Shown here piece by piece: positions 54,217 to 62,162 of a DNA stretch of 64,000 nt. A program made the position numbers and the translations under genes. Each line of letters begins with the position of its first letter. The stretch's first letter is position 1. The stretch comes from Salinarimonas sp046292825 (GTDB lineage Bacteria > Pseudomonadota > Alphaproteobacteria > Rhizobiales > Beijerinckiaceae): positions 1 through 64,000 of the forward strand of contig NZ_JBKBQG010000026.1 of the NCBI RefSeq assembly GCF_046292825.1, written 5' to 3'. Below the pieces are notes generated by a model that made no database searches, had not been told where the DNA came from, and was given only the letters and a program-made list of their open reading frames with translations.

Positions 54217-55422
54217 TTGTCCGATTTTCTTCACGGCGTACGCGAGACGCTGCGCACGACCTGCCTGACGCTCGCGGCCGCCGCGACGTTCGCCGCCTTC
54301 GGCGCGAGCGCCTCCGCCCAGGATTTCCAGACCGCCGCCCAACAGGCGCTCCTGATGGACGAGGTGACGGGCGCGATCCTGTACGCCAAGAACATCGACG
54401 AGCCGATGGTGCCGGCCTCGATGACGAAGGTGATGACGGTCGCCGTGATCGTCGACGAGATGCGCAAGGGGCGGCTTTCCGAGACCACGGAATTCACGGT
54501 CTCCGAGGACGCCTGGCGGCGCGGCGGGGCGCCCTCGCGCGGGTCGACCATGTTCGCCGAGATCGGCAGCCGCATCGCGCTTCCCGATCTCCTGCGGGGA
54601 ATCATCGTGCATTCGGGCAACGACGCGGCGATCGCCGCCGCGGAGGGCATCGCCGGCAGCGAGCAGGCTTTCGCGCGGATGATGACGAATTACGGCCGCT
54701 CGATCGGGATGCGCGTCTCCGAATTCCGCAACGCCACCGGCTTCCACGATCCCGAGCAGGTGACGACCGCGCGCGAGCTCGCGCTGCTCGCCCGCCACCT
54801 GATCGAGGAGGCGCCGGAGATCTGGGCGATCTTCGGCGAGGAGGAATTCACCTGGAACGGCATCCGCCAGCGCAACCGCTTCCCGCTGCTCGGCATGAAT
54901 ATCGGCGCGGAGGGCGGCAAGACGGGCTTCGTGACGGAATCCGGCCACGGGCTCGTCGGCTCGGCGGTGCAGAACGACCAGCGCCTGATCGTCGTCGTCA
55001 ACGGCCTGCCGAGCGAGGCCGCGCGCGCGACCGAATCGCGCCGCCTCGTCGAATGGGGCTTTCGCGCCTTCGAGCGGCGCCGCCTGTTCGAGCCGGGGGA
55101 GGAGATCGGCCGCGCGCAGGTGTTCGGCGGCGAGAGCGCGCACGTGCCGCTCGTGAGCGGCCGCCCCGTCGAGGTGCTGTTCCCGCGCGGGACGAACGAG
55201 CGGCTCTCCGCGCGGATCGTCTACGAGGGGCCGCTGCGCCCGCCGGTCGAGGCGGGGACGCCGGTCGGCTTCCTGCGCGTCACCCGCGGCGACACGGTGG
55301 TGCTCGAAGCGCCGCTCGAGACCGGCGCGAGCGTGCCGCAGGGACCGCTGACCCGTCGCGCCATGGACGGCGCCTGGGAGCTCGTCTCCGGCGGCGTGCG
55401 CCGGGCGATCTGGGGCGAATGA
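54217..55422 (+). CDS. dacA: D-alanyl-D-alanine carboxypeptidase (PBP5/6 family)
   Basis: A 401-residue S11 penicillin-binding protein. The start is a TTG at 54217 behind AGGGAG. The signal peptide ends ASASAQ near residue 35. Active-site motifs are in order: SMTK (S68, K71), SGN at residue 133 and KTG at residue 235. The C-terminal domain after residue 280 is the usual beta-sandwich, and the end lacks an obvious amphipathic anchor. It trims the terminal D-Ala from stem peptides. Confidence 0.93.
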   Translation: MSDFLHGVRETLRTTCLTLAAAATFAAFGASASAQDFQTAAQQALLMDEVTGAILYAKNIDEPMVPASMTKVMTVAVIVDEMRKGRLSETTEFTVSEDAWRRGGAPSRGSTMFAEIGSRIALPDLLRGIIVHSGNDAAIAAAEGIAGSEQAFARMMTNYGRSIGMRVSEFRNATGFHDPEQVTTARELALLARHLIEEAPEIWAIFGEEEFTWNGIRQRNRFPLLGMNIGAEGGKTGFVTESGHGLVGSAVQNDQRLIVVVNGLPSEAARATESRRLVEWGFRAFERRRLFEPGEEIGRAQVFGGESAHVPLVSGRPVEVLFPRGTNERLSARIVYEGPLRPPVEAGTPVGFLRVTRGDTVVLEAPLETGASVPQGPLTRRAMDGAWELVSGGVRRAIWGE

Positions 55423-55462
55423 GAGCGGGCGAGGCGGCTGATCGGGGGCGCGTCGGGGGGCG

Positions 55463-56152
55463 ATGACCGCACGGTTCATCACGTTCGAGGGCGGCGAGGG
55501 CGCCGGCAAGACGACGCAGATCGCGCGGCTCGCCGAGCGCCTGCGCGCGCGCGGCGAGGCGGTCGTCACCACCCGCGAGCCCGGCGGCTCGCCGCGCGCC
55601 GAGGCTTTGCGCGCCGCGATCCTGAGCGGGGAGGGCAAGGCGCTCGGCCCCTTCGCCGAGGCGCTCCTCTTCGCCGCCGCGCGGCGCGACCATCTCGACG
55701 AGACCATCCGGCCCGCGCTCGCCCGCGGCGCGATCGTCTTGTGCGACCGCTTCGCCGATTCGACCCGCGCCTATCAGGGCGCCGCGGGCGCCGTGCCGGT
55801 CGCGGCGATCGAGGCGCTCGAGCGCTGGGCGATCGGCGACACCCGGCCGGACCTGACGCTCGTCCTCGATCTCCCCGTCGAGACCGCGCTCGCGCGCGCG
55901 GCGGCGCGGCGGGGGGCGGGGGAGGAGGCCGATCGCTACGAGGCGGAGGGCCGCGCCTTCCACGAGCGCCTGCGCGAGGCCTTCCGCGGGATCGCCGCGG
56001 CGGAGCCCGAGCGCTGCGTCCTCGTCGACGCGTCCGGGGCGCCGGACGCCGTCGCCGAGCGCGTGGCGGCGATCGTCGAGGCGCGGCTCGGAGGCCCCGT
56101 CGAGCGGCCGGCCTTGCGTGGTCCCGATCGCGAGAGCCTCCATGCCGGCTGA
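55463..56152 (+). CDS. tmk: Thymidylate kinase
   Basis: A 229-residue dTMP kinase. P-loop FEGGEGAGKTTQIARL near residue 7, the DRX signature in LCDRFADSTRAYQGAAG near residues 94-110, and an LID region with Arg residues (ARAAARRGAGEEADRYEAEG). REPGGSPRAEALR holds the Arg of the dTMP site. It ends inside the holB start; tmk-holB is a conserved pair. Confidence 0.96.
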   Translation: MTARFITFEGGEGAGKTTQIARLAERLRARGEAVVTTREPGGSPRAEALRAAILSGEGKALGPFAEALLFAAARRDHLDETIRPALARGAIVLCDRFADSTRAYQGAAGAVPVAAIEALERWAIGDTRPDLTLVLDLPVETALARAAARRGAGEEADRYEAEGRAFHERLREAFRGIAAAEPERCVLVDASGAPDAVAERVAAIVEARLGGPVERPALRGPDRESLHAG

Positions 56153-57212
56153 CAAGAATGCCGGGCTCGAGCCCGATCGCCTCCCCGGCCTGCCGCATCC
56201 GCGCGAGCGCCACGTCCTCTTCGGTCACGAGGAGGCGGAGCATGGCTTCCTCGAGGCCTATCGCGCGGGGCGGCTGCACCATGCCTGGCTGATCGGCGGG
56301 CCGGAGGGCATCGGCAAGGCGACGCTCGCCTATCGCATCGCTCGCTTCCTGCTGGAGCACGGCGGCGTCGCCACCCGGGGGGAGGGGGCCGCGGGCCTCG
56401 ACGTCCCGGCCGAGAGCCGCACGTCCCGCCTCGTCGCCGGCCTAGCCCATCCCGGCCTCGCGGTGCTGCGGCGCGTGCCCGGCACCGAGAAGAAGGGTCC
56501 CTCGACGACGATCCCCGTCGACGAGGTGCGCAAGGCGCTCCAGCTCTTCGGCTCCACGGCCGCGGACGGGGGCTGGCGCGTCTGCATCGTCGATTCCGCG
56601 GACGATCTGACCGCGGCGCCGGCCAACGCGCTCCTCAAGATGGTCGAGGAGCCGCCGCCGCGCTCGCTGTTCCTCATCCTCGCGCACCGCCCGCAACAGG
56701 TCCTGCCGACGATCCGCTCGCGTTGCCGCAAGCTGATCCTGCGCCCCCTCGACGATCCGACGCTCGCGCGGGTGATCCGCTCGCTGCCCGACCCCGTCGG
56801 CACGGCGCCCGACGACGCGCTCGCGACCGCTCTGCGCGCGGCCGAGGGATCGGCGCGGCGCGCGATCGCGCTCCTCGATCCCGACCGCGCCGAGACGGTG
56901 ACCCGCACCGAGCGCCTCCTCGCGCGCCTGCCCGAGATCGATTGGCGCGGCGTGATGGCCCTCGCCGAGCGCGTCTCGCGCAAAGGCGCCGACGAGGATC
57001 TCGCGCTCGCGCTCGAGACGGTGGAGCGCTGGGCGTCCGCCAGCATCGCCGCACGGGCGGGGGAGGGGGCCGCGCGCCTTGCGCCGCTCGTCGAGGTGTG
57101 TGAGAAGTCCGCCCGCGCCGCCGCCGAGGCCGACGTGTACAATCTCGATCGACGCCCGCTCGTCCTCGAGCTGTTCGGAGACCTTGCCGCGGCGATGCGC
57201 GGGACGACATAA
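56142..57212 (+). CDS. holB: DNA polymerase III subunit delta'
   Basis: A 356-residue clamp-loader subunit. HLFGHEEAEHGFLEAYRAGR-like opening (FGHEEAEHGFL), the P-loop-like IGGPEGIGKATLAYRIARFL near residues 52-71, VDSADDLTAAPANALLKMVE near residues 149-168, and the SRC motif in TIRSRCRKL. The ATG at 56142 overlaps the tmk stop. The helical collar domain follows. Confidence 0.94.
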   Translation: MPADKNAGLEPDRLPGLPHPRERHVLFGHEEAEHGFLEAYRAGRLHHAWLIGGPEGIGKATLAYRIARFLLEHGGVATRGEGAAGLDVPAESRTSRLVAGLAHPGLAVLRRVPGTEKKGPSTTIPVDEVRKALQLFGSTAADGGWRVCIVDSADDLTAAPANALLKMVEEPPPRSLFLILAHRPQQVLPTIRSRCRKLILRPLDDPTLARVIRSLPDPVGTAPDDALATALRAAEGSARRAIALLDPDRAETVTRTERLLARLPEIDWRGVMALAERVSRKGADEDLALALETVERWASASIAARAGEGAARLAPLVEVCEKSARAAAEADVYNLDRRPLVLELFGDLAAAMRGTT

Positions 57213-57251
57213 CGTGAGCGAGCGCCGCTCCCGGCGCCGGGAACCGAGCGC

Positions 57252-58805
57252 ATGCCCGAGAAGACGCCCTTCTACATCACGACCGCGATCTCCTATCCCA
57301 ACGGAGCGCCGCATATCGGCCACGCCTACGAGGTGGTCGCCGCGGACGCGATCGCGCGCTTCAAGCGCATCGAGGGGCACGACGTCTTCTTCATGACGGG
57401 CACCGACGAGCACGGCCTGAAGATCCAGCAGACCGCGCGCCGCGACGGCCAGAGCGCGCGCGCCTTCGTCGACGCGATGGCGCCGAAGTTCCAGGCGATG
57501 GGCGAGCGGCTCGGCTGCTCCTTCGACCGCTTCATCCGCACGACGGATGCGGACCATTACGCCGCCGTGAGCGAGCTTTGGAAGCGCATGGAGGCCCGCG
57601 GGGACATCTATCTCTCGCGCTATTCGGGCTGGTACTCGGTGCGCGACGAGGCCTATTTCGACGAGAGCGAGCTGACGCTCCACCCCGACGGCCGCCGCAC
57701 GGCGCCGACCGGCTCGCCGGTCGAATGGGTGGAGGAGGAGAGCTATTTCTTCCGCCTCTCGGCCTATCAGGAGAAGCTCCTCGCCCATTACGAGGCGAAC
57801 CCGGACTTCATCGGCCCCGACAGCCGCCGCAACGAGGTCGTCGCCTTCGTCAAGCGCGGGCTGCAGGACCTCTCCGTCTCGCGCACGACCTTCGATTGGG
57901 GCGTGCCTGTGCCGGGCGATCCGAAGCACGTGATGTACGTCTGGGTCGACGCGCTGACGAACTATCTCACCGGCACGGGCTATCCGGACGCGGATCACCC
58001 CCGCGCGCGCTTCTGGCCCGCCGACGTGCACATCATCGGCAAGGACATCGTGCGCTTTCACGCGGTCTATTGGCCGGCCTTCCTGATGTCGGCGGGCGTG
58101 CCTCTGCCCAAGCGCGTCTTCGGGCACGGATTCCTCCTCAATCGCGGGGAGAAGATGTCGAAATCGGTCGGCAACGTGGTCGATCCGTTCTCGCTCGCCG
58201 ACGCCTACGGCGTCGACCAGATCCGCTATTTCTTCCTGCGCGAGGTGCCCTTCGGCCAGGACGGCAATTATTCCCACGAGGCGATCGTCAACCGCATCAA
58301 TGCGGATCTCGCCAACGATCTCGGAAATCTCGCGCAGCGCTCGCTGTCGATGATCGCCAAGAATTGCGACGGTGCGGTTCCCGCCTGCGGGGCCCTCACG
58401 GAGGCCGATCGCGCGATCCTCGCCGCCGCCGACGCGCTGCCGGAGAAGGGCCGCGCGGCGATGCGCAATTTCGCGCTCCACACGCTCCTCTCCGACATCT
58501 GGGCGGTCGTCGGCGACGCCAACCGCTATTTCGCGAGCGAGCAGCCCTGGGCGCTCAAGAAGACCGATCCCGCGCGCATGGAGACGGTCCTCTACGTCAC
58601 GATCGAGGTCCTGCGCGCGGTCGGCATCGCGACGCAGCCCGTGATCCCGGAGGCCGCGGGCAAGCTCCTCGATCTCATCGCCGTGCCGGCCGAGCGCCGG
58701 ATGCTGGCGGATGTGGGGGAGGTGGGCCGGCTCGCCCCCGGCACGGCGCTGCCTTCGCCCGCCCCGATCTTCCCCCGCTGGGTCGAGCCGGACGCGGGCG
58801 CGTGA
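57252..58805 (+). CDS. metG: Methionine-tRNA ligase
   Basis: A 517-residue class I aminoacyl-tRNA synthetase. HIGH signature as PHIGHAYEVVAADAIARF near residue 18, KMSKSVGNVVDP near residues 300-311, and the anticodon-binding helical domain behind it. The zinc knuckle cysteines of the long form are absent, so it is the short type found in alphaproteobacteria, and it has no C-terminal dimerisation domain. Confidence 0.97.
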   Translation: MPEKTPFYITTAISYPNGAPHIGHAYEVVAADAIARFKRIEGHDVFFMTGTDEHGLKIQQTARRDGQSARAFVDAMAPKFQAMGERLGCSFDRFIRTTDADHYAAVSELWKRMEARGDIYLSRYSGWYSVRDEAYFDESELTLHPDGRRTAPTGSPVEWVEEESYFFRLSAYQEKLLAHYEANPDFIGPDSRRNEVVAFVKRGLQDLSVSRTTFDWGVPVPGDPKHVMYVWVDALTNYLTGTGYPDADHPRARFWPADVHIIGKDIVRFHAVYWPAFLMSAGVPLPKRVFGHGFLLNRGEKMSKSVGNVVDPFSLADAYGVDQIRYFFLREVPFGQDGNYSHEAIVNRINADLANDLGNLAQRSLSMIAKNCDGAVPACGALTEADRAILAAADALPEKGRAAMRNFALHTLLSDIWAVVGDANRYFASEQPWALKKTDPARMETVLYVTIEVLRAVGIATQPVIPEAAGKLLDLIAVPAERRMLADVGEVGRLAPGTALPSPAPIFPRWVEPDAGA

Positions 58806-58819
58806 GGGAGCGGGGCGCG

Positions 58820-59629
58820 GTGCTCGTCGACAGCCATTGCCACCTCGATTATCCGGACCTCGCCGCGGATCTCGACGGCGTGCTCGCGCGCGCCGAGGCG
58901 GCGGGGGTCGGGCGCGTCGTGACGATCTCGACCCATGTCGCGCGCGCGCGCATCTACGAGGCTTTGGCCGAGCGCGATGCCCGGGTGTTCTCCACGATCG
59001 GCACGCACCCGCATTACGCCGGCGAGGAGCCGGATACCCGGGTCGAGACGCTCGTCGCGCTCGCGCGCCACCCGCGCTGCATCGCGATCGGCGAGGCGGG
59101 GCTCGATTTCCATTACGACAAGAGCCCGCGTGACGTGCAGGCCCACGTCTTCCGCACGCACATCGCCGCCGCGCGCGAGAGCGGCCTGCCGCTCGTGATC
59201 CACGCGCGCGAGGCGGACGCGGAGATGATCGCGATCCTCTCCGAGGAGATGGCGCGCGGGCGCTTCTCGGCGGTGCTGCATTGCTTCTCGTCGGGCGCCG
59301 AACTCGCGCGGGTCGGCGTGGAGCTCGGGCTGTACGTGTCCTTCTCGGGCATCGTCACCTTCAACCGATCGGAGGAGCTGCGCGCGATCGCACGCTCCGT
59401 GCCGCTCGAGCGCATCCTGGTCGAGACCGACGCGCCCTATCTCGCGCCGCAGCCCAAGCGCGGCAAGCCGAACGAGCCGGCTTACGTCGCGATGACGGCG
59501 GCGAGCCTCGCGCAGACGCTCGGCCTGACGCCGGACGCGCTGGCGCGCGCGACGACCGCGAATTTCTACCGGCTCTTAGCCAAGGCGGCGGCGCTCGACG
59601 GGGTCTTGGCGGGGGAGGGGGCGGCGTGA
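58820..59629 (+). CDS. tatD: TatD-family hydrolase
   Basis: A 269-residue metal-dependent hydrolase with a TIM barrel. LVDSHCHLDYPDL opens it with the first two metal His, STIGTHPHYAGE and GEAGLDFHYDKSP follow, VIHAREADAEM and HCFSSGAEL give further ligands, and VETDAPYLAPQPKRGK is the terminal signature. Such enzymes act as 3'-5' DNA/RNA exonucleases or D-aminoacyl deacylases. A GTG at 58802 overlapping the metG stop is the other possible start; the GTG at 58820 fits the family better. Confidence 0.93.
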   Translation: MLVDSHCHLDYPDLAADLDGVLARAEAAGVGRVVTISTHVARARIYEALAERDARVFSTIGTHPHYAGEEPDTRVETLVALARHPRCIAIGEAGLDFHYDKSPRDVQAHVFRTHIAAARESGLPLVIHAREADAEMIAILSEEMARGRFSAVLHCFSSGAELARVGVELGLYVSFSGIVTFNRSEELRAIARSVPLERILVETDAPYLAPQPKRGKPNEPAYVAMTAASLAQTLGLTPDALARATTANFYRLLAKAAALDGVLAGEGAA

Positions 59630-60420
59630 GGGTGGTCGCGACGATCCTCGGCTGCGGCTCCTCGGGCGGCGTTCCCCGCCCCGGCTCGGGCTGGGGCAAG
59701 TGCGATCCGGCCGAGCCGAAGAACGGGCGCCGCCGCTGCTCGATCCATGTCGCGGCCCACGGCGCGAACGGGACCACGAGCGTCCTCGTCGACACCTCGC
59801 CGGACCTGCGCCTCCAGCTGATCGACAACGACATCAAGCACCTGGACGCCGTTCTTTACACGCACGATCACGCCGACCACACCCACGGCATCGACGACCT
59901 GCGCCCGCTCGTGATCCATATGCGCCGGCGCATCCCGATCTATTGCGACGCCGCGACCTCCGCCTCGCTGAACGCGCGCTTCTCCTATTGCTTCGTCACG
60001 CCGCCCGGCTCCGACTACCCGCCGATCCTGGAAGAGCGCCGCATCCACGATCCCGAACCCGTCGCGGTCGAGGGCGCCGGCGGGCGGCTCGAGGCCTGGC
60101 CGATCCGGGTCGCGCATGGCGGGCAGGACGCGCTCGGCTTCCGTTTCGGCGATTTCGCCTACATGCCCGATGTCAGCGCGATGTCGCCCGAGGCGGAAGC
60201 CGCGCTCGGCGGGCTCGACGTGCTGGTGATCGACGCTTTGCGCGACACGCCCCATCCGAGCCATTTCAGCGTCTCGGACGCGCTCGCGCTCATCGAACGG
60301 GTGCGCCCGAAACGCGCGGTGCTCACCAATCTCCACACCGATCTCGACTACAACGCGCTCGCCGCGCGGCTGCCCGAGGGGGTGGAGCCGGCTTATGACG
60401 GGATGCGGCTCGGGTTGTGA
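59626..60420 (+). CDS. Metallo-beta-lactamase fold hydrolase (PhnP-like)
   Basis: A 264-residue MBL-fold protein. It opens TILGCGSSGGVPRPGSGWGK, the PhnP-like glycine-rich start, with DTSPDLRLQL. Metal motif THDHADHTHG (HxHxDH) lies near residues 77-86, then PDVSAM and a late His in NLHTDLDY. Relatives are cyclic phosphodiesterases. The GTG start overlaps the tatD stop (GTGA at 59626-59629), and GGGGGAGGGG precedes it. It regularly follows tatD in Hyphomicrobiales. Confidence 0.9.
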   Translation: MRVVATILGCGSSGGVPRPGSGWGKCDPAEPKNGRRRCSIHVAAHGANGTTSVLVDTSPDLRLQLIDNDIKHLDAVLYTHDHADHTHGIDDLRPLVIHMRRRIPIYCDAATSASLNARFSYCFVTPPGSDYPPILEERRIHDPEPVAVEGAGGRLEAWPIRVAHGGQDALGFRFGDFAYMPDVSAMSPEAEAALGGLDVLVIDALRDTPHPSHFSVSDALALIERVRPKRAVLTNLHTDLDYNALAARLPEGVEPAYDGMRLGL

Positions 60421-60448
60421 GGGGGTGAGGGGGAGCGGCTCCAGGGGT

Positions 60449-60637
60449 GTCATCCCCGGCCGGAGCCGCGAAGCGGCGGAGGCAAAGGGGACCCAGCGCC
60501 GATAAGATACTTGCGGAGCAAGCGCTTGCGGCGGCGTCTAGCCGCCTGGTCGGCGGTACGATCGTGTGCTCCGCACACGTCTTGGTGCCGGGTCCACTTC
60601 CCCTGCGCACGCTCCGCGTGCTCCGGCCGGGGATGAC
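60449..60637 (-). repeat. Dispersed repeat, family B copy 2
   Basis: The same element as 37455-37642 in opposite orientation: GTCATCCCCGGCCGGAGC at the left, CTTGCGGAGCAAGC, AGCCGCCTGGTCGGCGG, GTGTGCTCCGCACAC, and CTCCGGCCGGGGATGAC at the right. It separates the metallohydrolase from the HigBA pair. Confidence 0.85.
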
Positions 60638-60661
60638 ACGGGGAACGGCGGTCTCCACATC

Positions 60662-60973
60662 TCAGCCGACGGTTCCGACATAGCGCTCCACCTCGATGTC
60701 CCCGTAGCGCCGACGCGCTTGAGCGATATCGAAGCTGTTCTGCATGCGCATCAAGGTGTCCATGGACACCCCGAACGCCTTCTCGATGCGAAGTGCCATC
60801 TCGGGCGAGAGCGCGGCACGCTCGTTGAGGAGCGCGGACAGGGCAGGGCGGGTGACGCCGAGCACGCTCGCCGCATCCGTGACGGACAGATCGAGCGGCT
60901 CGATGATCTCGTGTCGGATGAACCCGCCCGGGTGCGCGGGGCTCTTCATCCGGATGCCGGCCGTGACGTTCAC
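60662..60973 (-). CDS. higA: HigA-type antitoxin (XRE family)
   Basis: A 103-residue protein of the HigA/VapI type. The HTH covers about residues 26-75: PLDLSVTDAASVLGVTRPAL, then SALLNERAALSPEMALRIEK and AFGVSMDTLMRMQ. MKSPAHPGGFIRHEIIEPLD is the usual HigA opening. A GTG at 60973 is chosen because GAGGAGG sits seven bases upstream within the end of the toxin gene. HigA neutralises the toxin and represses the operon. Confidence 0.92.
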   Translation of the reverse strand: MNVTAGIRMKSPAHPGGFIRHEIIEPLDLSVTDAASVLGVTRPALSALLNERAALSPEMALRIEKAFGVSMDTLMRMQNSFDIAQARRRYGDIEVERYVGTVG

Positions 60974-60983
60974 GAGCGCCTCC

Positions 60984-61274
60984 TCAATGATAGTCCTCAT
61001 AATCGAGATCGATTATCTCGATCTCCTCTTGATCGATGCGAAACGTCAGGCGCCAGTTCCTCGTCACGAACAGGCTCCATTCCCCCTTGCGGTCACCGGA
61101 CAGTTTGTGGGCTTTCCAGCTCGGTACGGACCGCAGCTCGTCTTCGTGTTCCATGTCCTGCAAGAACGAGAGCATCCGTCGAAGCTTGTCGGCCACGGCG
61201 GGCTGAACCCCACTCGCATCATCATCCTCGATCAGACGCCGGAGGCCTTTGTGCAGGACGTTGCGTATCCGCAT
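60984..61274 (-). CDS. higB: HigB-type mRNA interferase toxin (RelE superfamily)
   Basis: A 96-residue RelE-like toxin of the HigB/host-inhibition type, which cleaves ribosome-bound mRNA. Typical start RNVLHKGLRRLIEDDDASGV and QPAVADKLRRML; the end GEWSLFVTRNWRLTFRID carries the Arg/Trp-rich core, followed by EIIDLDYEDYH. The ATG at 61274 aligns with family starts. A promoter-like TTGACG-N17-TAATGA ends seven bases before it, so the message may be leaderless. Toxin first, antitoxin second is the normal hig order. Confidence 0.92.
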   Translation of the reverse strand: MRIRNVLHKGLRRLIEDDDASGVQPAVADKLRRMLSFLQDMEHEDELRSVPSWKAHKLSGDRKGEWSLFVTRNWRLTFRIDQEEIEIIDLDYEDYH

Positions 61275-61281
61275 GGCGAGA

Positions 61282-61310
61282 TCATTAGAATATTGTTCGT
61301 CGCCCGTCAA
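61282..61310 (-). promoter_or_regulatory. Predicted higBA promoter
   Basis: On the minus strand TTGACG (61305-61310) and TAATGA (61282-61287) are separated by 17 bases, close to the sigma-70 consensus. The higB ATG at 61274 follows by seven bases, about where transcription should begin. No Shine-Dalgarno sequence lies between. Confidence 0.55.
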
Positions 61311-61329
61311 GCCACGCTTTACACCCGCA

Positions 61330-61941
61330 TCACCCCATCAGCATCCACCCGCAAACCCCTACGAGACAAGCCCCGAACACCGCATCCACACTCCGCCCCG
61401 ACGCTCCGCGGGCCAAAATCCGCGCGAGCGCGATGCCGGCGAGCGTCCAGGCGACGAAGGCGACGAGATTGTTGAGGGTGAAGACGAGCGTGAGCGCGAG
61501 CACGCGGCCCATCTGGTCGGCGCCGGGCTCGAGGAACTGGCTGAACAGGAGGCCGATGATCAGATAGGCCTTGGGGTTGAGGACGAGGATCACGGCGCCG
61601 TCGCGGAAGCGCGCACCCGTCGCCGGGCCGAGACCGGCGGCGCTGCGATCGGACGCTACGGCCGCGCGCAAGAATCCGAGGCCGAGCCAGCCGACATAGA
61701 GCGCGCCGGCGATGCGCATGACGCGCGCGACGTCCGGATCGGTGACGATCGCAAGCCCGATGCCGAGCCCGATCGCGGCGGTGACGACGAAGGTCGCGAC
61801 ATGGTAGCCCGCGAGCGCCGGCCAGGCGGCGGCGAGCCCGCCGCGGGCGCCGAGCGCGGCGAAGAAGCCGTTGCCGGGCCCGGGGCTGTAGGCGAGCGGG
61901 AAGAGGAAGACGAGGAGCGCGAGGAGGGTCGGCAGATCCAT
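61330..61941 (-). CDS. LysE/RhtB-family amino acid exporter
   Basis: A 203-residue exporter with about six hydrophobic segments. The family start is PLAYSPGPGNGFFAALGARG near residues 14-33, and ILVLNPKAYLIIGLLFSQFL near residues 116-135 contains the conserved NPKA. The ATG at 61941 is used; a GTG twelve bases further up is possible. Substrate unknown. Confidence 0.9.
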   Translation of the reverse strand: MDLPTLLALLVFLFPLAYSPGPGNGFFAALGARGGLAAAWPALAGYHVATFVVTAAIGLGIGLAIVTDPDVARVMRIAGALYVGWLGLGFLRAAVASDRSAAGLGPATGARFRDGAVILVLNPKAYLIIGLLFSQFLEPGADQMGRVLALTLVFTLNNLVAFVAWTLAGIALARILARGASGRSVDAVFGACLVGVCGWMLMG

Positions 61942-62162
61942 GGCAAGGCTCACAGGGCAAGGCTCCGAGGGCGGGCAACGGCACCGATCCTCGCCGGATG
62001 CGCGCCGGGGCACGACCCGATAGCGCCGCCCGAAAGTGATGATCTTGGTTCCATAATATATCTTATGCGAAACCCTTATCCCCGCCGCCCCCTTCCCCGA
62101 CCGGCGCCCGCGCACGACAAAGTGCCTCGACGCCGTTCCCGTTTTGCTCCATGGTCCGATCC
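61942..62162 (+). promoter_or_regulatory. Divergent region with AT-rich box before uvrD
   Basis: A short AT-rich patch, TTGGTTCCATAATATATC at about 62045-62063, stands out in GC-rich sequence about 100 bp upstream of the helicase ATG and could be its promoter. No exact -35/-10 pair is claimed. Confidence 0.35.
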
